Shown piece after piece: positions 9,065 to 18,215 of a stretch of 58,733 bases of DNA. Origin of the DNA: Candidatus Omnitrophus magneticus (lineage in GTDB: Bacteria > Omnitrophota > Gorgyraeia > Tantalellales > Tantalellaceae); contig JYNY01000222.1 in the NCBI GenBank assembly GCA_000954095.1, positions 1 to 58,733 of the forward strand, written 5' to 3'. Position 1 is the stretch's first letter; the number at the start of each line of letters is the position of its first letter. The position numbers and the translations under genes were made by a program. The notes under the pieces are model-generated. The model was not told the origin of the DNA. It did no database searches and worked only from the letters and a program-made list of their open reading frames with translations.

Positions 9065-9978
9065 GAAAAAAAAGAGATTTGTTGACACTAAAAGATCTAA
9101 CTGTAGACGAAATTTTTGAAATCATGAGTTTAGCGAAACAGTTTAAAAGATTTCCTTTTTTTAAAAAAAGGGCTTTACGAAATAAAACTTTAGCGTTGTT
9201 ATTCCAAAAACCTTCTAATCGAACAAGAGTTTCATTTGAAGTCGCGATGACGCATCTTGGCGGATACGCGCTTTACTTGAGCCCGCAGGAAATAGCCATG
9301 GGCGCCCGTGAATCAGTGAAAGACGTGGCATGTGTGATTTCTAGATATGTTGATGGTATTGTCGCGAGAGTCTTTTCTCACAATGATTTGTCTATTTTTT
9401 CCAGATACGCGGATATCCCTGTCATAAATGGTTTATCTGATTTGGCGCATCCGTGCCAAGCGTTAAGCGATATCTTTACGATAAAAGAAAAATTTGGAGT
9501 TTTGAAAGGCGTGAAACTTACTTATGTCGGAGACGGAAATAATGTCGCGAATTCACTTTTAATTACCGGTGTAATGGCAGGGTTAAATGTGAGTATAGCC
9601 ACTCCTAAAGGTTATGAAATACCGGTTGAAGTTTTAGAAGAAGCGAAAGAGCACTCAAAAATAAGTGGTTCAATAATTGAAATATTAAATGAGCCTGAAA
9701 AGGCTATGCAGGATGCTGATGTGGTTTATACTGATGTTTGGATAAGTATGGGCGATGAACATGAAAAAGAAGAACGATTAAAAGCGTTCAGCGGGTTTCA
9801 AATTAATGAAACATTAATGTCGTACGCGAAAAAATACGCGTTTATTATGCATTGCCTTCCGGCGCATAGAGGCGAGGAAATTTCAGACGTGATAGACGGT
9901 AAGAATTCAATTGTTTATGATCAGGCTGAAAATAGAATGCATGTGCAAAAAGCAGTGCTTTATAAATTGCTGAGATGA
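9061..9978 (+). CDS. argF: Ornithine carbamoyltransferase
   Basis: The enzyme joins carbamoyl phosphate and ornithine to give citrulline. The carbamoyl-phosphate motif appears as SNRTR (about residues 52-56), a variant of the common STRTR. The motifs HPCQALSD and the ornithine-binding HCLPAHRG near the C-terminus are intact. The length of 305 is normal. The start overlaps the argD stop in an ATGA arrangement. Carbamoyl phosphate synthetase genes are not in the window. Confidence 0.95.
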   Translation: MRKKRDLLTLKDLTVDEIFEIMSLAKQFKRFPFFKKRALRNKTLALLFQKPSNRTRVSFEVAMTHLGGYALYLSPQEIAMGARESVKDVACVISRYVDGIVARVFSHNDLSIFSRYADIPVINGLSDLAHPCQALSDIFTIKEKFGVLKGVKLTYVGDGNNVANSLLITGVMAGLNVSIATPKGYEIPVEVLEEAKEHSKISGSIIEILNEPEKAMQDADVVYTDVWISMGDEHEKEERLKAFSGFQINETLMSYAKKYAFIMHCLPAHRGEEISDVIDGKNSIVYDQAENRMHVQKAVLYKLLR

Positions 9979-9997
9979 AAAAGCGGTTTTATTGCGC

Positions 9998-10021
9998 GCG
10001 GATAAGCGGATAAGCGGATAA
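9998..10021 (+). repeat. Short tandem repeat, 3 x 8 bp
   Basis: Three exact head-to-tail copies of gcggataa lie in the 82-bp gap between argF and argG. No function is evident. Confidence 0.8.
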
Positions 10022-10060
10022 AGTGGGTATTTTTTTATAAAAACAGAAAGGGATAAAAAA

Positions 10061-11239
10061 ATGGAGAAAAAAGAAAAAATTGTTTTAGCGTATTCCGGCG
10101 GTTTAGATACTTCTGTAGCGATAAAGTGGCTTATGGATAAAGGGTATGATGTTGTCTGTTATATGGCTGATGTTGGGCAGGGAAAAGACGTTGAGAATGC
10201 CAGAAAGAGGGCACTCTCCATAGGCGCGTCTAAATGTATTGTCGCGGATCTACGGGAAAGGTTTATAAAAGAATATGTTTTTCCGACATTAAAAGCAGGA
10301 GCTAAATATCAAGGGAAATACAATATGGCAACATCTTTGTCTAGACCTATTATTGCCGCGGATATGATAGAAATAGCGAAGAAAGAAAAAGCCGTGGCAA
10401 TAGCGCACGGGTGTACCGGAAAAGGTAATGACCAAGTGCGTTTTGAAGTAACGTTTCACATAAAAGCGCCTAATTTAAAGGTTATAGCGCCTGTTAGAGA
10501 GTGGGAATTAAAAACGCGTGAAGACGAAATTGAATACGCGAAAAAACATAATATACCGATAGAGCAGACAAAGAAAAAAATTTTTAGTATTGATCATAAT
10601 TTATGGGGAACAAGCGTTGAGGGCGGATCGCTTGAAGACCCATGTAATGAACCGGCGGTTGAAACGTATATTACGATAGTTAAGCCTGAGTCTGCGCCGA
10701 ATAAAGCGGAATATGTTACGGTTACTTTTAAAAAAGGGATACCTATTGCTATTAACGGTAAGACTTATGAGCCGCTTGTCTTGATAGATAAACTTAATAA
10801 AATGGGCGCGAAACACGGAATCGGTAGAGTGGATATGATAGAAGACCGATTGGTAGGAATAAAATCCCGCGAAATATATGAAGCGCCCGCGTCTGAAATA
10901 CTTTATTCCGCGCACACTAGTCTTGAAGAATTGGTTTTAGATAGAGAAACGCGGCGTTATAAAGATGATCTTTCAAGAAGATACGCGGAGTTAGTGTATT
11001 ACGGGCTTTGGTTTACGCCTTTAAGAGAGGCGTTTGACGCTTTTATTGATAAAACATCCGAACGTGTTAACGGCGATGTTAAACTTAAGTTGTATAAAGG
11101 GCAAGTTATAGTAGCTGGAAGAAAGAGCCCGGACTCTCGTTACCAGTTGAAACTCGCGACATACGGCGAAGGGGATGTTTTTGATCAGTCTCTTGCTAAA
11201 GGTTTTATTTCTTTGTGGGCAATGCCGTATAAAGAATAA
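10061..11239 (+). CDS. argG: Argininosuccinate synthase
   Basis: ArgG condenses citrulline and aspartate with ATP to form argininosuccinate. The 392-residue protein begins with the N-type ATP pyrophosphatase P-loop LAYSGGLDTSVA (about residues 9-20) and contains the family motifs AHGCTGKGNDQVRFE and HNLWGTSVEGG. The start ATG is preceded by agaaaggg. It lies 82 bp after argF, the largest gap in the first part of the cluster, so an internal promoter is possible. Confidence 0.97.
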   Translation: MEKKEKIVLAYSGGLDTSVAIKWLMDKGYDVVCYMADVGQGKDVENARKRALSIGASKCIVADLRERFIKEYVFPTLKAGAKYQGKYNMATSLSRPIIAADMIEIAKKEKAVAIAHGCTGKGNDQVRFEVTFHIKAPNLKVIAPVREWELKTREDEIEYAKKHNIPIEQTKKKIFSIDHNLWGTSVEGGSLEDPCNEPAVETYITIVKPESAPNKAEYVTVTFKKGIPIAINGKTYEPLVLIDKLNKMGAKHGIGRVDMIEDRLVGIKSREIYEAPASEILYSAHTSLEELVLDRETRRYKDDLSRRYAELVYYGLWFTPLREAFDAFIDKTSERVNGDVKLKLYKGQVIVAGRKSPDSRYQLKLATYGEGDVFDQSLAKGFISLWAMPYKE

Positions 11240-11290
11240 CAATTGATTAGTTTATTAGGATATTTTTTCGGTTTAACGAAAAGGAAAAAT

Positions 11291-12670
11291 ATGTCATCTA
11301 AATTATGGGGCGGAAGATTTGAAGGTAAAGATATCCCGTCAAAAATTTTGGATTTCACGTCAAGTTTAAATGATGATAAAATTTTAGCCGGAGTTGATGC
11401 GGTTTCTAGCATTGTTCACGCTGAAACACTTGCGAAAGCGGGATATGTTTCAAAAAAAGAAAAAGACGAAATTATAGCGGGGCTTAATGATTTTTTAAAT
11501 AAACTTAACGCTGGAAAAATTGAGTTTTCCGGATATGAGGATGTTCACTCTTTAGTTCAGGCTTATGTTGAAAATAAAGCGCGAGACGCTTCTAAAAAAA
11601 TGCACACGGGTCGTTCCCGTAATGAACAGATAGTAAATGATGTCAGGCTTTACACTAAAGAAGCTGTAGATAAATTGATAGGCGCAATCAGGCATTTGCA
11701 AAAAAATTTATTAGAGACCGGCGAAAGAGAATTTGGAAAAATAATACCCGGATACACGCATATAAATAGGGCCCAGCCTATTCTTTTTTCGCATTTAATT
11801 TTGGCTTATATTGAGATGCTGGAAAGAGATAGAACCCGGCTTTTAGACGCGAAAGCGCGATGCGATATTTCTGTTATGGGTTCAGGCGCTATCGCGGGTT
11901 CAAGCCTTGATTTAGATAGAAAATTTATTGCTGAATTATTAGGGTTTAAAGAAGTTTCAGCGAACAGTATTGATTCTGTCAGCGACCGAGATTTTATGAT
12001 AGAAATACTATCTTGTTTAAGTATAATGGCTGTACATCTTTCACGTATGGCAGAAGACATGATACTTTATAGTTCTAGTGAATTCGGGTATCTCGATATG
12101 GGCGAAGAATTTTGCACCGGAAGTTCTTTAATGCCGCAGAAAAAAAACGCGGATGTTCTTGAACTTATAAGAGGCAGGTCATCTCTTGTGATAGGAGCTC
12201 TTAACGCGCTATTGGTCCTTCTAAAAGGGCTTCCGCACGCGTATAACCGGGACTTGCAGGAAGACAAAAAAATATTTTTTAACGCAATTAGTTTATTAGA
12301 CTCAGAATTAGATATTATGGCAAGCATTGCCGTAACTTTGACAGTGAAGGAAAAAATATCTTTAGAAAAGCTTGGTGATGAGTTTATTTATGCCACGGAT
12401 ATAGCTGAATATTTAGTGCGTAAGGGTATTTCTTTTAAAGAAGCCCATTGGATTAGCGGCAGTATTGTCAAAAAATGTATAGAAAAAAATATAAATATTT
12501 CAGGTTTGAAAATAATGGAACTCAAAGAATTTTGCGAAAAATTTGAAGAGGATATATATAAACTATTGAACGCTGGAATGTCTATTAAAATGAAGAAGAC
12601 AATCGGCAGTACAAATCCGAATATGGTAAAAAAAGAAATAAAAAAATGGAAAAAATTTTTATCTCGGTAA
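11291..12670 (+). CDS. argH: Argininosuccinate lyase
   Basis: ArgH splits argininosuccinate into arginine and fumarate, the last step of the pathway. The product begins MSSKLWGGRFEG, as family members do. ATG 11291 has aaaaggaaa upstream, which I prefer to the in-frame TTG at 11243. The fumarase/aspartase superfamily signature GSSLMPQKKNADVLE is intact and includes the mobile serine loop. HTGRSRNEQ and YTHINRAQP are also present. The length of 459 residues is usual. Confidence 0.96.
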   Translation: MSSKLWGGRFEGKDIPSKILDFTSSLNDDKILAGVDAVSSIVHAETLAKAGYVSKKEKDEIIAGLNDFLNKLNAGKIEFSGYEDVHSLVQAYVENKARDASKKMHTGRSRNEQIVNDVRLYTKEAVDKLIGAIRHLQKNLLETGEREFGKIIPGYTHINRAQPILFSHLILAYIEMLERDRTRLLDAKARCDISVMGSGAIAGSSLDLDRKFIAELLGFKEVSANSIDSVSDRDFMIEILSCLSIMAVHLSRMAEDMILYSSSEFGYLDMGEEFCTGSSLMPQKKNADVLELIRGRSSLVIGALNALLVLLKGLPHAYNRDLQEDKKIFFNAISLLDSELDIMASIAVTLTVKEKISLEKLGDEFIYATDIAEYLVRKGISFKEAHWISGSIVKKCIEKNINISGLKIMELKEFCEKFEEDIYKLLNAGMSIKMKKTIGSTNPNMVKKEIKKWKKFLSR

Positions 12671-12706
12671 ACATTTGATAAGGATTGAGGGAGGACGGTT
12701 TTAAAA

Positions 12707-13957
12707 ATGAACGAATTTAAATACAAGGGGAATATACTATATTGTGAAGATGTTTCAATTTTGGATATAGTTAAAGATTATTCGACACCATTTTATCTTT
12801 ATAGTCATCGGACTATAGTGGATCATTTTTTGAAAATAAAAAATGCCTTTTCTGCAATTGATCCATTAATATGTTTTTCAATGAAAGCTAATTCTAATTT
12901 AAATATTTGTAAGGCGCTTTTAAATGAAGGATGCGGATTGGACATTGTTTCAGGGGGAGAGCTTTACAAAGCTTTAAAGATTGGATGTCCTCCTTCTAAA
13001 ATTGTGTATGCTAGTGTCGGCAAGACAGAAGAAGAAATAGAGACCGCGATACGAAAAAAAATTTTTTCATTTAATGTAGAGTCAATACCGGAACTTATTA
13101 TGATTGATACAGTAGCGAGACGTTTAAAAACAAAACCCCGTGTCGCTCTTCGTGTTAATCCTGACGTAAAGCCTGATACGCATGATTATATAACAACCGG
13201 AACAAAGGAAAAAAAATTCGGTATAGATTTTAAAACAGCAGAGGATATTTTTGATAACGCGAATAAATATTCGAATGTCAGCATAAAAGGACTACATGTT
13301 CATATCGGTTCGCAAATTACTGATGTGGAGCCGTTTATAACGTCATTAAAAAAAGTTTTAGATTTTGTTGAAAAAGGAAATATAGGACTAGAGTGGCTGA
13401 ATATCGGAGGCGGTTTTGGGATAATGTATCATGATGAATCCGCGAAAACAGCGGAAGATTTCGCGCGGGCGATCATTCCTATTTTAAAGGCGCGAAATTT
13501 AAAAATTATTTTGGAGCCGGGACGTTTTATTGTAGGAAGCGGCGGAATACTTGTGTGTAAAGTTTTATACGTGAAAACCGGTGTTACCGGAAAAAATTTT
13601 GCTATTATTGACGCGGGAATGAATGATCTTATACGTCCCAGTTTATATAAGGCGTATCATGAAGTGCTTCCTGTCGCTAAACTTGACACAACGTCTTTAG
13701 TTTATGATGTTGTGGGGCCTATCTGTGAAAGCGGAGATTATTTAGCTTTAGACAGAAGCCTTCCAAAATTATCATCAGGCGAATATCTGGCGGTTATGAG
13801 CGCCGGAGCTTATGGATATACAATGGCTTCAAACTATAATTCTAGACCGCGGCCAGCTGAAATAATGGTGATAGACGGCCATGTTAAAATTATAAGGCGC
13901 GCTGAAACATACAAAAATTTAATAGCTGGAGAAAGAATAATTAAGGAATTGAAATGA
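12707..13957 (+). CDS. lysA: Diaminopimelate decarboxylase
   Basis: LysA decarboxylates meso-diaminopimelate to lysine, using PLP in an alanine-racemase-type barrel. The PLP lysine is about K60 in FSMKANSN. The motif HVHIGSQI, the glycine-rich phosphate loop NIGGGFGI and the substrate cysteine motif GPICESGD are present in 416 residues. It is the first of the lysine genes and is placed after argH with a 36-bp gap. It overlaps dapF by four bases. Confidence 0.96.
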   Translation: MNEFKYKGNILYCEDVSILDIVKDYSTPFYLYSHRTIVDHFLKIKNAFSAIDPLICFSMKANSNLNICKALLNEGCGLDIVSGGELYKALKIGCPPSKIVYASVGKTEEEIETAIRKKIFSFNVESIPELIMIDTVARRLKTKPRVALRVNPDVKPDTHDYITTGTKEKKFGIDFKTAEDIFDNANKYSNVSIKGLHVHIGSQITDVEPFITSLKKVLDFVEKGNIGLEWLNIGGGFGIMYHDESAKTAEDFARAIIPILKARNLKIILEPGRFIVGSGGILVCKVLYVKTGVTGKNFAIIDAGMNDLIRPSLYKAYHEVLPVAKLDTTSLVYDVVGPICESGDYLALDRSLPKLSSGEYLAVMSAGAYGYTMASNYNSRPRPAEIMVIDGHVKIIRRAETYKNLIAGERIIKELK

Positions 13958-14778
13958 AAAAAATAGATGAAATCATTTTTACAAAAGCTGTGGCAAGCGG
14001 TAATGATTTTATCATTATTGATAATAAAGCGCGAGGAACTGTTTTTGACAGCAGTTATTACTCGGATTTAGCGCGTTCTTTATGCGAAAGGCATTTATCA
14101 ATAGGCGCGGACGGCATTTTGGCTATAGAAAAATCAGATAGAGCGGATTATCGAATGAGGATTATTAATCCAGATGGTTCTGAAGTTAATATGTGCGGTA
14201 ATGGCGCCAGATGCGCTATGTTATACGCGTATAAAAAAGGATGGGGAAATAATCTTACATTTGAAACAGGCGCGGGTATTTTAGAGGGAAATATTACAGA
14301 GTTTGGAGTAAAAATAAAAATGACAGAACCGCGCGACTTTAAAAAAGAAATTTTTTTAGAGGTAGACGGTGAAAAAATAAAGGCGCATTTTATTGATACC
14401 GGTGTTCCGCATGTTGTGTGTATGATGGATGATATAAAAAAAGTTGATGCCGTAAAACTTGGAAGAATTATTCGAGGTCATAATTTTTTCGCGCCACGTG
14501 GCACAAACGTAAATTTTGTAGGAGATATTACGAAAAATGGAGCAACTGTCAGGACATATGAAAGAGGCGTTGAAGATGAAACTTTGGCATGCGGCACAGG
14601 AAGCGTGGCGTCAGCTGTTATTCTAGGTTTACTAGGGGTTTTGAAGTCTCCTGTGGAAATAACTACAAAAAGCGGAGAAAAAATAAAAGTTTATTATAAA
14701 ATAATATCTAATGAAAAAGTTATTGATGTTTATATGGAAGGAAAAGCACAAATTATTTTTGAAGGGAGAGTGGTTTAA
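13954..14778 (+). CDS. dapF: Diaminopimelate epimerase
   Basis: DapF converts LL- to meso-diaminopimelate, giving both the lysine precursor and the peptidoglycan cross-linking residue. It needs no cofactor and uses two cysteines, here C81 in NMCGNGARC and C213 in LACGTGSVA. The length of 274 residues is typical. It starts within the lysA stop (ATGA) and ends directly before the dapA ATG, so lysA-dapF-dapA are probably translated together. Confidence 0.96.
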   Translation: MKKIDEIIFTKAVASGNDFIIIDNKARGTVFDSSYYSDLARSLCERHLSIGADGILAIEKSDRADYRMRIINPDGSEVNMCGNGARCAMLYAYKKGWGNNLTFETGAGILEGNITEFGVKIKMTEPRDFKKEIFLEVDGEKIKAHFIDTGVPHVVCMMDDIKKVDAVKLGRIIRGHNFFAPRGTNVNFVGDITKNGATVRTYERGVEDETLACGTGSVASAVILGLLGVLKSPVEITTKSGEKIKVYYKIISNEKVIDVYMEGKAQIIFEGRVV

Positions 14779-15645
14779 ATGTTTCAGGGTTCTTATGTAG
14801 CGATAGTTACACCATTTAAAAATGGAAAAGTTGATGAAAAAACTTATGTCAAATTGCTAGAGAGGCAGATAAAAAATGGAACAGACGGGATTGTTCCGTG
14901 CGGTTGCACAGGTGAAGCGGCAACGCTTTCTATGGAAGAACATAAAAGGCTTGTGGATATAGCGGTTAGTACCGTTAATAGGCGCGTTCCTGTTGTTGCC
15001 GGCACAGGTTCAAATTCTACAAGTGATGCTGTCGAATTAACAAAATACGCTAAAAAAGCAGGATGCGATGGCGCTCTTATCATTACTCCATATTACAATA
15101 AGCCGACGCCGGAAGGACAATACAGACATTACGCGGAAATAGCGAAGAAAGCAGACATTCCAATAATGCTTTATAATGTTCCGTCAAGAACCGGTATTTC
15201 GCTTTCGCCGGCGACAGTTGCCCGTCTTTCTAAGATTTCTAATATTGTAGCTATAAAAGAAGCGGCAGGCAGTGTTCAGCAGGTAATGGAAATTATCGAT
15301 TCGTGCGATATAACAGTTTTAAGCGGTGACGATTCTATGACTCTCCCGTTTATGTCGCTTGGAGCTAAAGGAATAGTAAGCGTTGCGGCAAATGTGATTC
15401 CTGATAAAATTCACAACTTAGCGCAAAGTTTTTTGGATGGAGATATAGACAAGGCGCGTAAAATTCATTATGAAATTATTCCAGTTTGTAACGCGATGTT
15501 TATTGAGACTAATCCTATTCCCGTAAAAACAACACTCGCTATGATGGGGCTTATAAAAGAAGAATGGCGTATGCCTCTTTGCGAAATGATGGAATCGAAT
15601 AGGAATAAATTAAAAGAGATAATAAAAAAATACGGGCTTATATAG
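14779..15645 (+). CDS. dapA: 4-hydroxy-tetrahydrodipicolinate synthase
   Basis: DapA condenses pyruvate with aspartate semialdehyde through a Schiff base on K160 (motif VAIKEAAG). The 288-residue TIM barrel also shows PCGCTGEAATLS, in which the usual GTTGE is replaced by GCTGE, and the tyrosine motif YNVPSRTG. Lysine feedback is usual in Gram-negative enzymes but cannot be judged here. A 133-bp gap with a repeat arm (15701-15753) separates it from dapB. Confidence 0.96.
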   Translation: MFQGSYVAIVTPFKNGKVDEKTYVKLLERQIKNGTDGIVPCGCTGEAATLSMEEHKRLVDIAVSTVNRRVPVVAGTGSNSTSDAVELTKYAKKAGCDGALIITPYYNKPTPEGQYRHYAEIAKKADIPIMLYNVPSRTGISLSPATVARLSKISNIVAIKEAAGSVQQVMEIIDSCDITVLSGDDSMTLPFMSLGAKGIVSVAANVIPDKIHNLAQSFLDGDIDKARKIHYEIIPVCNAMFIETNPIPVKTTLAMMGLIKEEWRMPLCEMMESNRNKLKEIIKKYGLI

Positions 15646-15700
15646 ATTTCGAGAAACTATTATTCTCGGCCGCTTTCGCGGTCCAAAGAATTTTAACATT

Positions 15701-15753
15701 TAGCCGGAGAGATTCGTATTATTCGTTATGGCAAAATGCGGTTTTTCGGTTTA
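15701..15753 (+). repeat. Solo arm of a foldback repeat
   Basis: By eye, 46 of 53 bases match 25766-25818, the right arm of the foldback unit upstream of cas3. The partner arm is missing here. It lies in the dapA-dapB gap. Confidence 0.65.
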
Positions 15754-15778
15754 GAGTAAACCAACAGGAGTTTTAATT

Positions 15779-16528
15779 ATGGCAAGAATAGGAATTTTTG
15801 GAGTTTGCGGAAAGATGGGCGCCCGCATAGCGCGCTTAGCTTTAAAAGATAAAATGTTTTCGGTAACAGCGTGTATAGAAAATAAAGAGCATCAAATGAT
15901 AGGTTCTTCTCTTGGAAAATTTTTGGAAACAACAGGCGCGGATATTACAATAGTGGATGATATCAAAAAAAGCAATATTAAAGAAATAGATTGTGTTATA
16001 GATTTTACTTTGCCGGCGGGAACCATTGAGCATGTGGCTGTGTGTGAAGAATTAGATATTCCAATGGTTATAGGGACAACTGGGTTTGACCGTGATTCTG
16101 AAAGAAAAATAGTAACAGCATCTGAAAACATACCGATTGTTTTTTCTCCGAATATGGCAACAGGAGTTAACGTGCTTTTTAATATAGTGCGCGAGGCCTC
16201 TAGGGTTTTAGGAAATGATTTTTCAATTAAAATAGATGAAACGCATCATATTCATAAAAAAGATTCTCCAAGCGGAACCGCTAAAATGATAGCGCGTAAT
16301 ATTGAAGACGCGTGCGGAAAAAATCCGTATATAGAGGTTTTTAGAGAGGGAGAAGTTATTGGTAATCATGGAATAATATTTTCTAACGAATATGAAACTT
16401 TAGAAATAAGGCATGACGCTAAATCTCGTGATGTGTTTGCCGCGGGCGCGTTAAAAGCCGCGCGTTTTATAGTTAATAAGCCAGCGGGATTGTATACTAT
16501 GGCTGATGTTTTGGGATTTAAAAAATAA
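15779..16528 (+). CDS. dapB: 4-hydroxy-tetrahydrodipicolinate reductase
   Basis: DapB reduces the DapA product with NAD(P)H. The N-terminal dinucleotide-binding motif is GVCGKMGARIA (about residues 7-17). The catalytic and substrate motif DETHHIHKKDSPSGTA contains the conserved His-His and Lys. The length of 249 residues is normal. The preceding 25 bases include aaccaacaggag as ribosome binding site. DapL begins 19 bp after the stop. Confidence 0.96.
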   Translation: MARIGIFGVCGKMGARIARLALKDKMFSVTACIENKEHQMIGSSLGKFLETTGADITIVDDIKKSNIKEIDCVIDFTLPAGTIEHVAVCEELDIPMVIGTTGFDRDSERKIVTASENIPIVFSPNMATGVNVLFNIVREASRVLGNDFSIKIDETHHIHKKDSPSGTAKMIARNIEDACGKNPYIEVFREGEVIGNHGIIFSNEYETLEIRHDAKSRDVFAAGALKAARFIVNKPAGLYTMADVLGFKK

Positions 16529-16547
16529 GCGAGGAGTAGCAATTATT

Positions 16548-17726
16548 ATGAGTAGTATAAAAATTGAAACCGCTGAAAGATTAAAAAAATTACCTCCGTA
16601 TTTATTTGAGGAGATAGATATGGCCAAACAAAAAGCCCTTAAAGAAGGCCGGCCGATAATTGATTTGGGCGTAGGTGATCCAGACAGCGCGACTCCGGAT
16701 TTTGTAGTTGATAAATTAGCACTTGCGGCGCGTGAAACACAAAATCAAAAATATGCTTTTAATAAAGGATTACGGGTACTTCGTGAAAAAATGGCTGAAT
16801 GGTATCGCAAAAGATTTGGCGTAATATTGGATCCGGATACTGAGATATTACCGCTCTTAGGGTCAAAAGAGGGAATTGGGCATATTCCTTTAGCCTTTGT
16901 AAATCACGGAGATTGTGTTTTAGTTCCGGATCCGGGATATCCTCCGTATAATTCAGGCGCGATATTCGCGGGCGGAGAAGTCCATTTTATGCCGCTTTTA
17001 GAAAAAAATAAATTTTTGCCTGATCTTGGCGCCATTAAAAAAGAAGTTTTACAGCGTTCGAAATTAATTCATTTAAATTATCCAAATAATCCGACAGGCG
17101 CTTTAGCAACAAAAGAATTTTATAAGGATGTAATAAGCTTATCTAAAAAATATAATATTATTGTTTCATCTGACGCGGCGTATTCAGAATTAAGTTTTGA
17201 CGGTAATGAGCCGTTGAGTTTTCTTGAAATTGAGGGTGCTAAAGGTGTCGGTATAGAATTTCATTCTTTGTCAAAAACATTTAACATGACAGGCTGGCGC
17301 GTAGGAATGGCGGTAGGCAATAAAGACGTATTAGCGGGTCTTGGTAAAGTTAAGGCTAATCTTGATTCAGGGATTTTTACAGCAATACAAATAGCGTCTA
17401 TTACCGCTTTAGAAAATGCTGATAAGGTTAAGAAAGAAATGCTGAAAATATATACTGAACGCAGGGATACATTTATTAAAATGCTTAATAACGCCGGATG
17501 GAAAGTGCCGCTACCGCCCGCGACGTTTTATGTATGGGCTCCGGTTTTTGGAAAATACGATTCTACGAGTTTAGCAAAGGCATTACTTGAAAAAGCAGAT
17601 ATTATCGCTACTCCCGGTAACGGGTTCGGTGACGCAGGCGAAGGATATGTCCGCATGGCTCTGACAGTAGACACTGAAAAATTAAAGATAGCGGCTGAAC
17701 GGATTAAAAAAGCGTTTTTCGCGTAA
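16548..17726 (+). CDS. dapL: LL-diaminopimelate aminotransferase
   Basis: This class I PLP aminotransferase makes LL-DAP directly from tetrahydrodipicolinate, bypassing the acylated dapD/dapC/dapE route. The PLP lysine is K243 in SLSKTFNMTGWRVG. The motifs LGVGDPDSATPDF and NYPNNPTGA are present. The gaggag upstream supports ATG 16548 (392 residues) over the in-frame ATG at 16506, which lies inside dapB. With dapF it completes the DAP pathway. Related LL-DAP-type aminotransferases occur, but the position beside dapA, dapB and dapF makes DapL the best call. Confidence 0.92.
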   Translation: MSSIKIETAERLKKLPPYLFEEIDMAKQKALKEGRPIIDLGVGDPDSATPDFVVDKLALAARETQNQKYAFNKGLRVLREKMAEWYRKRFGVILDPDTEILPLLGSKEGIGHIPLAFVNHGDCVLVPDPGYPPYNSGAIFAGGEVHFMPLLEKNKFLPDLGAIKKEVLQRSKLIHLNYPNNPTGALATKEFYKDVISLSKKYNIIVSSDAAYSELSFDGNEPLSFLEIEGAKGVGIEFHSLSKTFNMTGWRVGMAVGNKDVLAGLGKVKANLDSGIFTAIQIASITALENADKVKKEMLKIYTERRDTFIKMLNNAGWKVPLPPATFYVWAPVFGKYDSTSLAKALLEKADIIATPGNGFGDAGEGYVRMALTVDTEKLKIAAERIKKAFFA

Positions 17727-17744
17727 TTTTAAAAAATTTAAACC

Positions 17745-18215
17745 ATGGCTATAGTATATTTAGGGATTGGTTCTAATATCGGCGACGCTACGAAAAATTG
17801 CGAGTCAGCTGTCCAAAAAATTAAATTTACCCCAAATATTCAAATAATTAAAAGTTCTTCTTTTTATAAAACAAAGCATGTTGGCGGTCCGGCTCAAGAA
17901 GATTATATAAATGGTGTCATTAAAATAAAAACAGATTTATCACCTGAATCCTGCCTTGTATCCTTTAAAGCTTTAGAAAAAGAAATGGGAAGAATACCCG
18001 CTCCAAGAAATTATCCGCGCGTAATAGATATTGATATTCTTTTTTATGATGATATTATTTTTAATAATGAAAATTTAGTAATTCCGCATCCTTTGGCGCA
18101 TGAACGGCTTTTTATTTTAAAAGGCTTAAATGAAATAGAACCATATTTTGTCCACCCTGTTATCAAAAAAACAATTAGTAAATTATACGCGGAGGCGTTA
18201 GTTACAAAATTATGA
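17745..18215 (+). CDS. folK: 6-hydroxymethyl-7,8-dihydropterin pyrophosphokinase
   Basis: FolK transfers pyrophosphate from ATP to the pterin in folate synthesis. The 156-residue protein starts with the family motif YLGIGSNIGD and carries RNYPRVIDIDILFYDD, with the metal-binding aspartates, followed by IPHPLAHERLFIL. It overlaps panC by four bases. The only other folate or pantothenate gene nearby is panC, so the pairing looks like an operon of convenience. Confidence 0.95.
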   Translation: MAIVYLGIGSNIGDATKNCESAVQKIKFTPNIQIIKSSSFYKTKHVGGPAQEDYINGVIKIKTDLSPESCLVSFKALEKEMGRIPAPRNYPRVIDIDILFYDDIIFNNENLVIPHPLAHERLFILKGLNEIEPYFVHPVIKKTISKLYAEALVTKL

